From Marisediminitalea oceani (lineage in GTDB: Bacteria; Pseudomonadota; Gammaproteobacteria; Enterobacterales; Alteromonadaceae): a stretch of DNA of 64,000 bases. The translations under genes were made by a program, and so were the position numbers. Shown here piece by piece: positions 42,696 to 53,197 of this stretch; position 1 is the stretch's first letter, and every line of letters starts with the position of its first letter. The DNA is taken from the NCBI RefSeq assembly GCF_003731635.1, contig NZ_RCUA01000020.1, forward strand, positions 62,001-126,000, read 5' to 3'. Below the pieces are notes generated by a model, which saw only the letters and a list, made by a program, of their open reading frames with translations, had not been told where the DNA came from and ran no database searches.

Positions 42696-43637
42696 CTATG
42701 GCATCGCGTCCAAATCTTCGCCTTCTTTTTCGACCTGTGGCGGCATTAGATCTTCTTTACTGATCCCCAACGCCAATGCCACAGAACTGGCAATATAGAT
42801 AGAAGAATAGGTACCTACTACCACACCAAATAACAACGCTGTAGCAAAACCATGGATAAGCGCACCGCCTTTAAAGAACAGCGCCAGCAATACCAACACA
42901 GTAGTTAATGAGGTAATGATGGTTCGGTTAAGCGTTTGGGTCAGTGAAATATTGATAATTTCCACTGGCTCACCCTTGCGGATCTTGCGAAAGTTTTCAC
43001 GGATCCGGTCTGATACCACGATGGTATCGTTAAGCGAGTAACCAATAACTGCCAGAACCGCAGCCAGTACCGTCAGGTCGAATTCCAGTTGCAAAAACGA
43101 GAACAGACCGAGAGTCAGCAGCACATCGTGTATCAGTGCCGATACTGAGCCCAGCGCAAAACGCCATTCAAATCGTGCTGCTACGTAAATCAGAATACAG
43201 ATAAGCGCTACCAGCATCGCCAGACCGCCCTGCTCTGTAAGCTCCTCACCCACGTTTGGCCCAACAAACTCAATACGGCGTTTTTCCACACTGCTATCAG
43301 CCTGTTGCAGGATATCAATTACCTGATCACCAATGGTTACGGCTTTTACACCTTCACGAGGCGCAATTCGGATAAGCACATCAGTACTACTACCAAAATT
43401 CTGCACTACGGCATCGGGGAAGTCGTTAGCCGCCAGAGACGAACGAATCTCGCCCAGATCTGCGGCTTGCTCATAACCGACTTCAATCAGGGTACCGCCG
43501 GTAAAATCCAGCCCCCAGTTCAGGCTGTTAGTTGCCAGCGAGAATATCGAAGCGAGGATTAGCACCGTTGACAATATCATTGCGGGTACCCGCAATTTCA
43601 TAAAGTTAACGGTTTCGGATAATTTTAATAATTGCAT
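42696..43637 (-). CDS. secF: protein translocase subunit SecF
   Basis: A 313-residue inner-membrane protein of six helices with a small periplasmic domain. [15 protein letters not shown] near the first helix and IDVL-like P1 head, then [37 protein letters not shown], the RND-type [26 protein letters not shown], and [24 protein letters not shown]. Together with SecD and YajC it uses the proton gradient to assist late export through SecYEG. It follows secD by 11 bases. Confidence 0.97.
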   Translation of the reverse strand: [313 protein letters not shown]

Positions 43638-43648
43638 GTCAGACGCTC

Positions 43649-45490
43649 CTATATCGCCAGTTTGCTAACACGGCGACCACCCCAAATGGCATTTACAATC
43701 ACCCGGGTAACCAGAATCGCGGTAAACATAGAAGTGGCGATACCAATCATCAGCGTGATCGAGAAGCCTTTTATCGGTCCAGTACCAACGGCAAACAGAA
43801 TCAAACCAGCGATAAAGGTGGTAATATTAGCATCAAGAATGGTAGAGAAAGCACTGTCATAGCCCTGATGAATTGCCTGTTGCGGACTACGCCCGTCACG
43901 AATCTCTTCGCGAATACGCTCAAAGATCAGCACGTTGGCATCAACCGCCATACCCACCGTCAGAACAATACCCGCCATACCAGGCAGAGTAAGCGTTGCC
44001 CCCGGGATCATCGACATTATGCCCACAATCATAACCAGGTTCAGGCCCAGCGCGATGTCGGCCACAATACCAAAAGCTTTGTAGTACACCAGCATGAACA
44101 CCATTACCAGCGCCAGACCCCAGATAATAGCCTGCATCCCTAAATCGATATTTTCCTGACCCAGGCTTGGGCCAACAGTACGTTCTTCCACAATCTGAAT
44201 AGGCGCAATAAGAGCACCAGCGCGGAGTAATAAGCTTAAATCGCGGGCTTCTTTGGGTGAATCAAGACCGGTGATCTGGAAGTTACTGGCAAACTGACCA
44301 CGGATAGTCGCTACATTGATAACTTCTTCGTGACGTTCAAAAATCAGCTTATCGTTTGCATCACGTTCGCCGGTAGCCTTATATTCAATAAATACGGTGG
44401 CCATCGGTTTACCCACATTTTCGCGGGTATTGCGCGACATTTTATTACCACCTTCACTGTCAAGCGATATGCTGACCTGCGGCAAACCGTATTCATCAAC
44501 GCCACTGTTGGCATCAATAATGTGGTTACCAGTTACTACTACACGCTTGTCCAGCAGCACAGGACGTTCACCTTCATACAGCAGTTGTGAACCCGGCGGC
44601 ACGCGCCCTGCTACGGCGTCACGAACATCATTGTCCTGATCGACCATTCGGAATTCCAGCGTGGCCGTTGCGTTCAGAATTTCTTTTGCCTGAGCGGTAT
44701 CCTGTATACCAGGCAGTTGCACTACAATGCGCTCTGCGCCTTGTTTTTGCACCACAGGTTCGGCAACACCCAGTTGATTCACACGGTTACGTATGATGGT
44801 GATATTCTGCTTAACCGCATAGTCTCTAATCTCGGCAAGCTTTTGCTCAGAGAAGCGGGCCCGCAGCACTAAATCATCCATTTCCTGATAAGTCAGGTCA
44901 CGATTACGGTTTTCGAGGAAAAACTCGGCTTTATCAAGGGTTTCCTCATCGCGGAACTGAATGTCGATGTATCCGTCGCGAACGTTTACCGAGCGATAAC
45001 GCAGTTTTTCTTCACGTAATGCAGTACGAAAATCGCTTTCGGCATCTTCCAGTGATTTGCCAATGGCTTCGTTCATGTCAACTTCCATCAGGAAGTGCAC
45101 ACCGCCCCGTAAATCCAGGCCCAGCTTCATGGGCGTGCCACCGAGGCCTTCCAGCCACTCCGGCGTATCAGGTGCCAGGTTCATGGCAACTACATAGTCA
45201 GTGCCCAGTTCACGATCAAGAAAATCACGCGCTTTTAACTGGCTGTCGGAATCCGGCAGACGAATCAGCAACTGCTCGTTTTCAAACTCTACCGATTTAA
45301 TCGGAATGTTTTGCTCAGCAAGCGCGGAAGTGATTCGAGATTCGAGTGCTGCGGTGACGGTGGCGTTGCGTGAACCGGAGATTTGCACGGCATTATCTTC
45401 ACCGTACAAATTTGGCAACGCATACAGGCCGCACATCAGTACCATAAACAGTACGACCAGCACCTTAAAAAATGAGTTTTGGTTTAACAC
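43649..45490 (-). CDS. secD: protein translocase subunit SecD
   Basis: A 613-residue RND-family inner-membrane protein. After one N-terminal helix comes a large periplasmic domain with [15 protein letters not shown] and the [27 protein letters not shown]1 region, then five more helices with [30 protein letters not shown], the SecD signature containing the proton-relay aspartates. Length matches E. coli SecD. Second gene of yajC-secD-secF, 53 bases after yajC. Confidence 0.98.
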   Translation of the reverse strand: MLNQNSFFKVLVVLFMVLMCGLYALPNLYGEDNAVQISGSRNATVTAALESRITSALAEQNIPIKSVEFENEQLLIRLPDSDSQLKARDFLDRELGTDYVVAMNLAPDTPEWLEGLGGTPMKLGLDLRGGVHFLMEVDMNEAIGKSLEDAESDFRTALREEKLRYRSVNVRDGYIDIQFRDEETLDKAEFFLENRNRDLTYQEMDDLVLRARFSEQKLAEIRDYAVKQNITIIRNRVNQLGVAEPVVQKQGAERIVVQLPGIQDTAQAKEILNATATLEFRMVDQDNDVRDAVAGRVPPGSQLLYEGERPVLLDKRVVVTGNHIIDANSGVDEYGLPQVSISLDSEGGNKMSRNTRENVGKPMATVFIEYKATGERDANDKLIFERHEEVINVATIRGQFASNFQITGLDSPKEARDLSLLLRAGALIAPIQIVEERTVGPSLGQENIDLGMQAIIWGLALVMVFMLVYYKAFGIVADIALGLNLVMIVGIMSMIPGATLTLPGMAGIVLTVGMAVDANVLIFERIREEIRDGRSPQQAIHQGYDSAFSTILDANITTFIAGLILFAVGTGPIKGFSITLMIGIATSMFTAILVTRVIVNAIWGGRRVSKLAI

Positions 45491-45543
45491 AAAAATTCCC
45501 TACGACGGGCTGCGGAGATTACCGAGCCCGTTTTAGCTGGTTA

Positions 45544-45882
45544 CTAGATAGACTTCATTGTGCCTTTTGGCAGCACGGCACTCACGGCAGATTTTTGTAC
45601 CACGATGTTGGTCTGATCGTTCAGCGCAACTTCAATAAAATCCTTTTCGTCAGACACTTTGGTTACTTTACCAACCATGCCGCCCTGGGTCAGGATCTCA
45701 TCACCTTTGGCCAGTGATGATACCAGCGCTTTATGCTCTTTAACCCGCTTTGCCTGTGGGCGATACAGCAGGAAATAGAAAATCAGGCCAAACACGCCCA
45801 GCATGATCAGCATTTCTAAACCGCCGCCCTGGCCACCGCCACCAGCTGTTTGTGCGTGTGCTTCGGAAATAAATAAACTCAT
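45544..45882 (-). CDS. yajC: preprotein translocase subunit YajC
   Basis: A 112-residue single-span membrane protein that associates with SecDF. The helix MLIMLGVFGLIFYFLLYRPQAKRVKEHK is followed by the conserved LAKGDEILTQGGMVGKVTKV SH3-like domain. It is 21 bases after tgt, in the widely conserved order queA-tgt-yajC-secD-secF. Confidence 0.97.
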   Translation of the reverse strand: MSLFISEAHAQTAGGGGQGGGLEMLIMLGVFGLIFYFLLYRPQAKRVKEHKALVSSLAKGDEILTQGGMVGKVTKVSDEKDFIEVALNDQTNIVVQKSAVSAVLPKGTMKSI

Positions 45883-45903
45883 AATGTTCCCCGTTATAAA
45901 TTG

Positions 45904-47037
<1,134 letters not shown>

Positions 47038-47110
47038 TCAAGAGGGCTATTGGCGCGCCCCTTTGTCGATACTCAATTGAGGGCGGATTATACCAGCAAT
47101 ACAACAGAGA

Positions 47111-48157
47111 TCATGTGTTAATGCTTTTTTCAATAAACATGCTGTCGCCGTAGCTATAAAAGCGGTATTCCTGTTCAATGGCTTCGGCATAAGCTTTAAG
47201 CACATTGTCGCGCCCGGCAAAAGCACTGATCAGCATGATCAGCGTTGATTCGGGCAGATGAAAGTTAGTGAACATGGCATCCACTACCTTAAATTCGAAA
47301 CCGGGATAGATAAAGATGTCCGTGTCGGCCTGGAACGGCTCAATCACTGCAGTTTGATCGGCATGCAGTGCCGCAGATTCCAGCGAACGCACTGATGTGG
47401 TCCCTACCGCGATAACACGCTTACCAGCGGCTTTGGTAGCTCGCACTGCGTCCACCACACTTTGCGGCACAATGGCATATTCACTGTGCATCTTGTGCTC
47501 AAGCACATTGTCGACCCGCACCGGCTGAAAAGTCCCAGCGCCTACATGTAAGGTAACGTAAGCCAGATTAACCTGCTTTTCTGCCAGTGCGGTTAAGATG
47601 GTCTCATCAAAATGCAGTCCTGCCGTGGGTGCTGCTACGGCACCGGGCGCCTGATTATAAACCGTTTGATAACGTTCTTTGTCGCTGTCTTCATCGGCTC
47701 TGTCTATATACGGTGGTAATGGCATATGGCCATAGGCCTCAAGCTGCTCAAGCACCGTACTTTCGCCGTCAAAACACAGTTCAAACAATGCGTCCTGCCT
47801 ACCGGTTACGGTCACTTCAACCGCCCCTTCCAGCAGTAATTTGGTGCCGGGCTTGGGTGCTTTGCTGGCGCGCACATGGGCCAGGGCGTTGTGCTCATCC
47901 AAAATGCGCTCAACCAATACTTCCACTTTGCCGCCCGAGGCCTTCTGCCCCAGAAGGCGCGCTGGTATAACCCGGGTATTATTAAATACCAGTAAATCTC
48001 CCGGCTCCACCAAATCCAGCATATCCCGGAACTGTTTATGATCGACTTGACCCGTTTTGCCATCGAGGTGTAACAAACGGCTGGCGGTTCGTTCAGCGGT
48101 AGGATGTTTAGCAATCAGGTGCTCAGGCAGTGTAAAACTAAAATCTGATAATTTCAT
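47111..48157 (-). CDS. queA: S-adenosylmethionine:tRNA ribosyltransferase-isomerase QueA
   Basis: A 348-residue enzyme that transfers and rearranges the ribosyl part of SAM onto preQ1-tRNA to give epoxyqueuosine. The start [29 protein letters not shown] is the classical QueA N-terminus at 48157; the open frame extends 37 codons upstream without conservation. [40 protein letters not shown] and [18 protein letters not shown] are all typical. First gene of the queA-tgt-yajC-secDF group. Confidence 0.97.
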   Translation of the reverse strand: MKLSDFSFTLPEHLIAKHPTAERTASRLLHLDGKTGQVDHKQFRDMLDLVEPGDLLVFNNTRVIPARLLGQKASGGKVEVLVERILDEHNALAHVRASKAPKPGTKLLLEGAVEVTVTGRQDALFELCFDGESTVLEQLEAYGHMPLPPYIDRADEDSDKERYQTVYNQAPGAVAAPTAGLHFDETILTALAEKQVNLAYVTLHVGAGTFQPVRVDNVLEHKMHSEYAIVPQSVVDAVRATKAAGKRVIAVGTTSVRSLESAALHADQTAVIEPFQADTDIFIYPGFEFKVVDAMFTNFHLPESTLIMLISAFAGRDNVLKAYAEAIEQEYRFYSYGDSMFIEKSINT

Positions 48158-48632
48158 GCAGCTCAAATGTTGTATCAAATTGCTTTTAGAACGCGCGGAA
48201 TACCAGCTTGAAAGGGGTTTCCGGCGATATAAAAGGTTTTCTGTCAAAAATTGGCGGGAGTGTAACACATTTCGCCTAAAAAAGGCCGTGTCATCGTTAC
48301 AATTTCACCGTCTGCAGCGGTCTTTCTGAGTTCATGAAGCGGGGGGAATTCAGCGCCAGCTCAGCTTAAGCTAAAGGCCTGATTTTATTTGGGTTAGCAA
48401 GCTACTCGCCAACATTCAATCGAGGCTCGCTCGCTACTTTTACAATCCTCTTGCAACGTTTTACAACGTTTTTGCAGTTCTTCCACCTTGCAATCCTGCA
48501 ATTCCCTTACCAACTATAGGTATTTATATCTATACCAATGAATACCGGATAATACACAGTTTTTCTTTTATTATTCTGGAATAAGACTATTATTTAATCA
48601 AAGCGATGATGTTCTCCCATCTTCCTTATTCG

Positions 48633-48660
48633 ACCCAGTCACTTTGGCTGGGTTTTGTTT
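48633..48660 (+). terminator. intrinsic terminator with no upstream plus-strand gene
   Basis: ACCCAG (48633-48638) pairs with CTGGGT (48648-48653) around a nine-base loop and is followed by TTTTGTTT. The 543-base gap 48158-48700 has no coding frame on the plus strand to which it could belong. The region before it is AT-rich with a possible -10 (GATAAT near 48549) and a pyrimidine-rich stretch; an unannotated small RNA of about 100 bases is one explanation. Alternatively it closes the minus-strand DUF6471 transcript, though the T tract is on the wrong side for that. Confidence 0.55.
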
Positions 48661-48700
48661 ATGTACCGCACAATCCATGTATCTTCTACCTTGTAGCAAT

Positions 48701-48961
48701 TTAATCGCCGTCACCAGCGGCCATGATCTCGGCCATCATTTCTGCCGATAACGGTCGGGCTTTAAGTACATAAAGAATTTGCAGCAACAAATCAGCGCCT
48801 AAAATGCCTTTATTCACCTTATTGCGTAGATTATCAGCTGTTTGCGAAACTCCTATTTCTGCCAGTTTGTCACTCAACCCCTGATATTTCACACCGCGCA
48901 ACGACATTTCCGAACGAATAATCCGCTGTACCACCATCCGCCATTGATTCTGACCTTTCAA
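48701..48961 (-). CDS. DUF6471 family protein
   Basis: An 86-residue small protein of the DUF6471 type: WRMVVQRIIRSEMSLRGVKYQGLSDKLAEIGVSQTADNLRNKVNKGILGADLLLQILYVLKAR. The pattern is that of a compact helix-turn-helix (GLSDKLAEIGVSQTADNLRNKV), so it is probably a DNA-binding regulator. It starts with TTG at 48961, preceded by AAGGGG at seven bases, an unusual start. It is divergent from the yjf operon (272 bases away) and could regulate it; that is inference. Confidence 0.8.
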   Translation of the reverse strand: MKGQNQWRMVVQRIIRSEMSLRGVKYQGLSDKLAEIGVSQTADNLRNKVNKGILGADLLLQILYVLKARPLSAEMMAEIMAAGDGD

Positions 48962-49136
48962 AACAACCCCTTTTGTGAATTATATTTTACATTGACACAC
49001 TTTTTTACACATATAGACATAATTATTATTGACTATTGCCACCTTAATTGTCTACACTTTTCCTCGTTCCGGCAGATACGCTAAAAAAATTCAGTCGGAA
49101 CGGGCAATGAGAACAACACAGACTATCGGTTTAGTC

Positions 49137-49179
49137 ACACTTTGTTGCACTAATTAACGTAAAGTCGTTGCAACAGTGT
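49137..49179. promoter_or_regulatory. stem-loop in the yjfI upstream region
   Basis: ACACT-TT-GTTGCA (49137-49149) mirrors TGCAAC-AGTGT (49169-49179), an 11-bp stem with a two-base bulge, 55-100 bases before the yjfI start. A second inverted pair, CGTTCCG with CGGAACG, lies just upstream (about 49063-49102). They may be operators for the DUF6471 regulator or leader hairpins. No sigma-54 (PspF-type) promoter is seen in this gap. Confidence 0.35.
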
Positions 49180-49233
49180 AGTAAATCTGACTAGAGTTAA
49201 CGGCATTTAGCTGATTCGGTAAGGAGATATAGT

Positions 49234-49623
49234 ATGGAATGGGATCTTGAAAAACTTGAGGCCCTGTTTAAAGACATGGATGACCTGGTCGTCACCCGCG
49301 AGAAAGAGTGTTTACTGATTGCAAATCAGGACGGGCTGGATGCCTGGCTGGCAATCAGCGGTGAACAAATCATTGTTGAGAGTTTACTGTTTAATGCATC
49401 GCAGGTTGCCGACAAAGCCGCTCTGGACCACGATATTCTGTCAACTCACATGCTTTTCCCACTCACAACGGTGGCCATATCCAACGTTAATGGAGAGGAA
49501 TACTACACGGCATTTGGTGCGCTGAGCGCGCAGTCAAAAGCAGAGAGTATTCAAATTGAAGTGACTACGTTATTCCAGAACGTGGCAGCTTTCCTTGACG
49601 CTTATGAGTCACATTTGAAGTAA
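49234..49623 (+). CDS. yjfI: YjfI family protein (DUF2170)
   Basis: A 129-residue cytoplasmic protein of the DUF2170/YjfI family. MEWDLEKLEALFKDMDDLVVTREKECLLIANQDGLDAWLAISGEQIIVESLLF and HMLFPLTTVAISNVNGEEYYTAFGALSAQSKAESIQIEVTTLFQNV show the family pattern. AAGGAG lies ahead of the start. In E. coli yjfI opens the yjfIJKLMC cluster; here it opens the same gene series 15 bases before the PspA-like gene. Function not established. Confidence 0.9.
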   Translation: MEWDLEKLEALFKDMDDLVVTREKECLLIANQDGLDAWLAISGEQIIVESLLFNASQVADKAALDHDILSTHMLFPLTTVAISNVNGEEYYTAFGALSAQSKAESIQIEVTTLFQNVAAFLDAYESHLK

Positions 49624-49638
49624 TTTAAGGAGAAATTT

Positions 49639-50319
49639 ATGTCTGTTTGGAAAAAACTGATCACAGCAGTGAAAGGTGGAGCCAACGAAGCGGCCCAGTC
49701 AGTGGTAGATAGTCAGGCAATCAGAATTCTTGAACAGGAAATTCGGGAAGCAAAAGAAGAGTTGCGCAAATCTGATCATGCCCGTACCCAAATTCTGGCT
49801 AAGTGCAAATTGTCACAGCAAAAAGTTGATGGATTTAACCAGTCGATTGCGGAGTATGAAGCCCATGCCCGTAAAGCTATCGACACCGACCGTGAACTGG
49901 CGCTTGATTGCGCGCAAAAGGTTAGCGAACTGAAAGCTGAACGCGACCAGGAACAGCAATACCTCGACCAGTTCAATGCGTCAGAGAAGCAATTAGCTAA
50001 AAATATTCAGCAGGCTAAAGCCAACCTGCGTCGCCTGGAGCAACAGGTTGACATGGTAAAAGCAACTGAAAGCGTGCAAAAGGCTCAGGTTGCGGTTTCC
50101 TCCCGTCATATGGGCGCAAATAGCAAAATGAAGACGGCGACTGAGTCACTGTCGCGGATTCAGGAAAAGCAAAAAATGCGCACCGCGGAGCTGGAAGCAG
50201 CGGAAGAACTGGCTTCATCTGAATCGTCAGACGATTTAGAAAAGCGTCTGGCTGCGGCAGGCATCAAAGGCGGCCAGAGTTCGGCCGACGATGAGCTGGC
50301 GCGCATTTTAGGCAAGTAA
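49639..50319 (+). CDS. yjfJ: PspA/IM30-family membrane-stress protein YjfJ
   Basis: A 226-residue PspA/IM30 (ESCRT-III-like) protein: an amphipathic N-terminal helix SVWKKLITAVKGGANEAAQSVVDSQAIRILEQEIREAKEEL followed by a coiled-coil hairpin to about residue 195 and a short acidic tail ending ADDELARILGK. Such proteins polymerise on damaged inner membrane. It is the YjfJ subgroup, not PspA of the pspABC operon. It is separated from the K+ channel gene by a possible terminator/attenuator. Confidence 0.93.
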   Translation: MSVWKKLITAVKGGANEAAQSVVDSQAIRILEQEIREAKEELRKSDHARTQILAKCKLSQQKVDGFNQSIAEYEAHARKAIDTDRELALDCAQKVSELKAERDQEQQYLDQFNASEKQLAKNIQQAKANLRRLEQQVDMVKATESVQKAQVAVSSRHMGANSKMKTATESLSRIQEKQKMRTAELEAAEELASSESSDDLEKRLAAAGIKGGQSSADDELARILGK

Positions 50320-50328
50320 ATAAAATCA

Positions 50329-50387
50329 AGCGGTTAAGTCTCGGGCTTGCTCTCTGGCAGGTACTTGGACTAACCGCTATTTTTTTG
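50329..50387 (+). terminator. possible attenuator between yjfJ and the channel gene
   Basis: AGCGGTTA (50329-50336) pairs with TAACCGCT (50371-50378), followed at once by a run of Ts to 50387; the 34-base loop can form its own helix. It starts 10 bases after the yjfJ stop and ends only 6 bases before the next gene, so it may lower expression of the downstream genes relative to the PspA-like protein. Confidence 0.65.
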
Positions 50388-50392
50388 CGAAG

Positions 50393-51487
50393 ATGGCAGA
50401 CAACTCAACAACAGGGATAGTCAGTGGCGCCAATATGTGGATAAAAATCCGACGCGTAATGCTTAACTATTTTGCCGAATCACGATGGTATACCATCGTT
50501 CTGGCGACGCTGTTTTATGCATTGTCGTCCTGGTTGTTACTTTATGCATTCGACGAGCAGGCACTGACCGAAAGCGTTGACTTCATCTATTGGCTGGCAG
50601 TTACCGGCTCAACAGTTGGCTACGGTGATTTATCGCCGCAAACCCCGGCTGGCAAGCTTATTGTGGCCTTATATGTTATCCCGCTTGGGTTAAGTATCTT
50701 TGCGATGATTGTAGGCCGGGTTGCCGCATTTGTGGGAAATCAATGGAGAAAAGGTATTATGGGGTTATCCAGTCTCGATGTAAGCAACCATATTCTGGTC
50801 ATTGGCTGGAATGAACGACGCACGTTACTACTACTCAAACTACTCCTGCAGGAACGTCAGTCCCTGGCTGAAAAGCCCGACATCGTGCTTTGTGTGAGAG
50901 CCGACATTACCAACCCCATGCCCGGTAAAATAGAATTCGTGCAGGTGGAATCGTTTAATAAAGATGAAGACATGGACAAAGCCTGTATCAGCGCGGCCTC
51001 CACCATTCTTATTGATAATCCCGAAGACGACTTAACCATGACCACCGCGCTGTATTGTGCACAAAAGAATCCGTCGGCCCATCAGGTTGCTTATTTTAAT
51101 GATGAAAGTCTGGTAAGGCTGCTGCAGATGCACTGTCCACAGGTAGAATGCACACCCAGCGTTGCTGTTGAAATGCTCGCCAAAGCCGCTTTCGACCCTG
51201 GCTCCAGTGCGCTGCACCACGATTTGTTGAGCGTGGATGACGATGGTCAGGCGCAATTTTCTCTGACTATCCCCCACTCGGTTGAGCCGGTGAGCTACCA
51301 AACCTTATTTATGGCGTTTAAACGTCAGTATGATGCCACCTTAATAGGCTGTGCTGGCGCTGAACGTGGCCAATCCATTACGCTCAACCCTGCACTTAAT
51401 ACGGTTATTTCGCCGCAGGATAAACTTTATTATATCGCCAAAGCCCGCATTACCGATATTAACTGGAATGCGCTCACGGAGCAGTGA
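50393..51487 (+). CDS. two-helix K+ channel with RCK-like domain
   Basis: A 364-residue potassium channel. Two membrane helices (about 32-53 and 87-112) flank the pore loop with selectivity filter TVGYGD (74-79). A cytoplasmic Rossmann/TrkA-N-like domain begins SSLDVSNHILVIGWNERRTLLLLKLLLQE (about 122-150) and continues past ILIDNPEDDLTMTTALYCAQKNP. The glycine pattern VIGWNERR differs from the usual GxGxxG, so nucleotide binding is uncertain. It is placed inside the yjf series, between the PspA-like protein and YjfK, hinting at coupling of membrane damage and K+ flux. A later start at 50435 (MWIKIRRVML) is possible. Confidence 0.92.
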   Translation: MADNSTTGIVSGANMWIKIRRVMLNYFAESRWYTIVLATLFYALSSWLLLYAFDEQALTESVDFIYWLAVTGSTVGYGDLSPQTPAGKLIVALYVIPLGLSIFAMIVGRVAAFVGNQWRKGIMGLSSLDVSNHILVIGWNERRTLLLLKLLLQERQSLAEKPDIVLCVRADITNPMPGKIEFVQVESFNKDEDMDKACISAASTILIDNPEDDLTMTTALYCAQKNPSAHQVAYFNDESLVRLLQMHCPQVECTPSVAVEMLAKAAFDPGSSALHHDLLSVDDDGQAQFSLTIPHSVEPVSYQTLFMAFKRQYDATLIGCAGAERGQSITLNPALNTVISPQDKLYYIAKARITDINWNALTEQ

Positions 51488-51488
51488 T

Positions 51489-52133
51489 ATGTTCAAAAAA
51501 TGGTTTAAATCAGATGCGCCCAAAAAGCCTGCCGCACCGGAGGTGATGGGTCTGTACTTAGGCGGCTCCTTTGAACTGGATGCGCTTAAGCTCAAATTAC
51601 TCACGCCACAGTTGTGTATTGAAGGCGCAGCCAGCAAGCATCTTATTCAGGCAGTAGGCCAGGCAGAGCTGGACAGCGGCGGCACCCTGTTACGCTTTTA
51701 CACCGACGACGATGCCTTTCTGCAGGTAGTGCTTGACGGTGGCATGAGCGAAAACCATATTACCGATGTAAAGCTCTGGTATTTCTACTCCACCACCACT
51801 ATCGGCAACCAGGCGCAATGGCAACAATGTCTGAACAAAGAGATTTCCCGCCCAACCTATGACCTGGAAGGCCACAGTTTTTCACGTGTTTGGGATGCTG
51901 TGGGTGAAGAATCACCACCGGTTGCCGTTACCGAAAAAACCTGGGAAGAAGACGGCGATGTGAGTGAAACCGACCAGTTTATGATGCTTTACGAGCGCGA
52001 AATTGATAACGACCGAACCGAGTCTTTGCTGGTTGCCGGCGAAGAGAAAATTGTCGGCGCAAATGCCGATCGCTGTCTGGTGATCAGTACCGGTTTTGAC
52101 ATTCAACCCTCAGATATTCGCATTAACGGCTAA
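51489..52133 (+). CDS. yjfK: YjfK family protein (DUF2491)
   Basis: A 214-residue soluble protein matching YjfK/DUF2491: VMGLYLGGSFELDALKLKLLTPQLCIEGAASKHLIQAVGQAELD, LRFYTDDDAFLQVVLDGGMSENHITDVKLWYFYSTTTIGNQAQW and FSRVWDAVGEESPPVAVTEKTWEEDG. The start at 51489 begins one base after the channel's stop codon; the frame is open further upstream only inside the channel gene. Function not established; family members occur with YjfJ-type PspA proteins. Confidence 0.88.
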   Translation: MFKKWFKSDAPKKPAAPEVMGLYLGGSFELDALKLKLLTPQLCIEGAASKHLIQAVGQAELDSGGTLLRFYTDDDAFLQVVLDGGMSENHITDVKLWYFYSTTTIGNQAQWQQCLNKEISRPTYDLEGHSFSRVWDAVGEESPPVAVTEKTWEEDGDVSETDQFMMLYEREIDNDRTESLLVAGEEKIVGANADRCLVISTGFDIQPSDIRING

Positions 52134-52148
52134 CAATAAGGAAAACGC

Positions 52149-52565
52149 ATGGAAATTATTACTCAGTCGATGGCCGGACTTTTAAACTTCGCCCTGTATT
52201 TTGCGATCTCTATTATTTACCTGTTCATTTTTAAGGTGGTGTACGCCATGGTTACGCCGCACGACGAATGGAAACTGGTTAAACAGGAAAAGAACGTAGC
52301 CGCGGCAATTGGTTTTGGTGGCGCCATGGTTGGCTTCAGTCTGGCTCTGGCAAGCGCCGCGTCAAACTCTCTGGGGCTGATCGATTTTACCCTGTGGGGC
52401 ATTGTCGCGGTAATCGCTCAGAGCCTGGCTTTTGCCCTGTTGCGGTTTAGTTTTATGCCGAAGATTGCCGAGCGCATAAATAACAATGAAATTTCTGCCG
52501 GTGTTATGCTTGCTGCCATGTCGATTGCCGTGGGTATTCTGAATGCCGCTTGCATGACTTATTAG
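52149..52565 (+). CDS. yjfL: YjfL family membrane protein (DUF350)
   Basis: A 138-residue four-helix inner-membrane protein of the DUF350/YjfL family: LLNFALYFAISIIYLFIFKVVYAMV, NVAAAIGFGGAMVGFSLALASAASNS, IDFTLWGIVAVIAQSLAFALLRF and GVMLAAMSIAVGILNAACMTY. The internal TPHDEWKLVKQEKNVAAAIGFGGAMVGF block is the family signature. It follows yjfK by 15 bases and precedes yjfM by 10. Confidence 0.93.
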   Translation: MEIITQSMAGLLNFALYFAISIIYLFIFKVVYAMVTPHDEWKLVKQEKNVAAAIGFGGAMVGFSLALASAASNSLGLIDFTLWGIVAVIAQSLAFALLRFSFMPKIAERINNNEISAGVMLAAMSIAVGILNAACMTY

Positions 52566-52575
52566 GAGTTTTGCG

Positions 52576-53196
52576 ATGAGCCATTCACAAAAACGTTCTA
52601 AAAGTATTCATCTGCATCAGTTACGCAAAGCTTTTGCATTAAAACCGCTGGCTGTGGGTGTAGCCGGAATTATGCTGACCGCCTGTGGTGGCAGCCGTGA
52701 ACAGTCAAACATTTACGTATCGCCGGAAGATTGCCAGCAGGATAACCCGGAAGCGACCGGCCAGTGCCTGGCGGCATACGAGTCTGCGCTTGAGGAGCAT
52801 AATCGCACCGCACCTAAATTCGATACGCAAAATGATTGTGAATACGAATTTGGTAATGACCGCTGTCAGTATGTACAAACATCATCAGGCAGCTTTTTTA
52901 TGCCCTTTATGGCCGGTTATATGGTAAGTCAGCTGCTGCAGCCGCGACCATACTATTCGCAACCCCTATATACCTCCTTCTCGCCTTATTCACCGTTCCG
53001 CTCCCGCTGGGTTACCTCAAACGGCTATGTGTTTGACGGTGATATCAGAAGACGCTCTTATAATGCCCCGTCATCGGTATTTGAGAAAAAACCAACCGTA
53101 AATCGCACCATTAAACGCGGTGGGTTCGGTAGCAGCGTGCGGGCAAAATCGAGCTGGGGCAGCTCAGGAAGTAAGTCTAAGGGCTGGGGCGGCTAG
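52576..53196 (+). CDS. yjfM: YjfM family lipoprotein (DUF1190)
   Basis: A 206-residue DUF1190 protein. The N-terminus is basic for 24 residues, then a short hydrophobic segment ends in a lipobox-like LTACGG (Cys37), suggesting an envelope lipoprotein. The domain contains paired cysteines ([47 protein letters not shown]), probably disulfide-bonded outside the cytoplasm. The C-terminal 50 residues are Arg, Ser and Gly-rich and disordered. It is one base from the next gene, the YjfC ligase. Confidence 0.88.
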   Translation: MSHSQKRSKSIHLHQLRKAFALKPLAVGVAGIMLTACGGSREQSNIYVSPEDCQQDNPEATGQCLAAYESALEEHNRTAPKFDTQNDCEYEFGNDRCQYVQTSSGSFFMPFMAGYMVSQLLQPRPYYSQPLYTSFSPYSPFRSRWVTSNGYVFDGDIRRRSYNAPSSVFEKKPTVNRTIKRGGFGSSVRAKSSWGSSGSKSKGWGG

Positions 53197-53197
53197 C

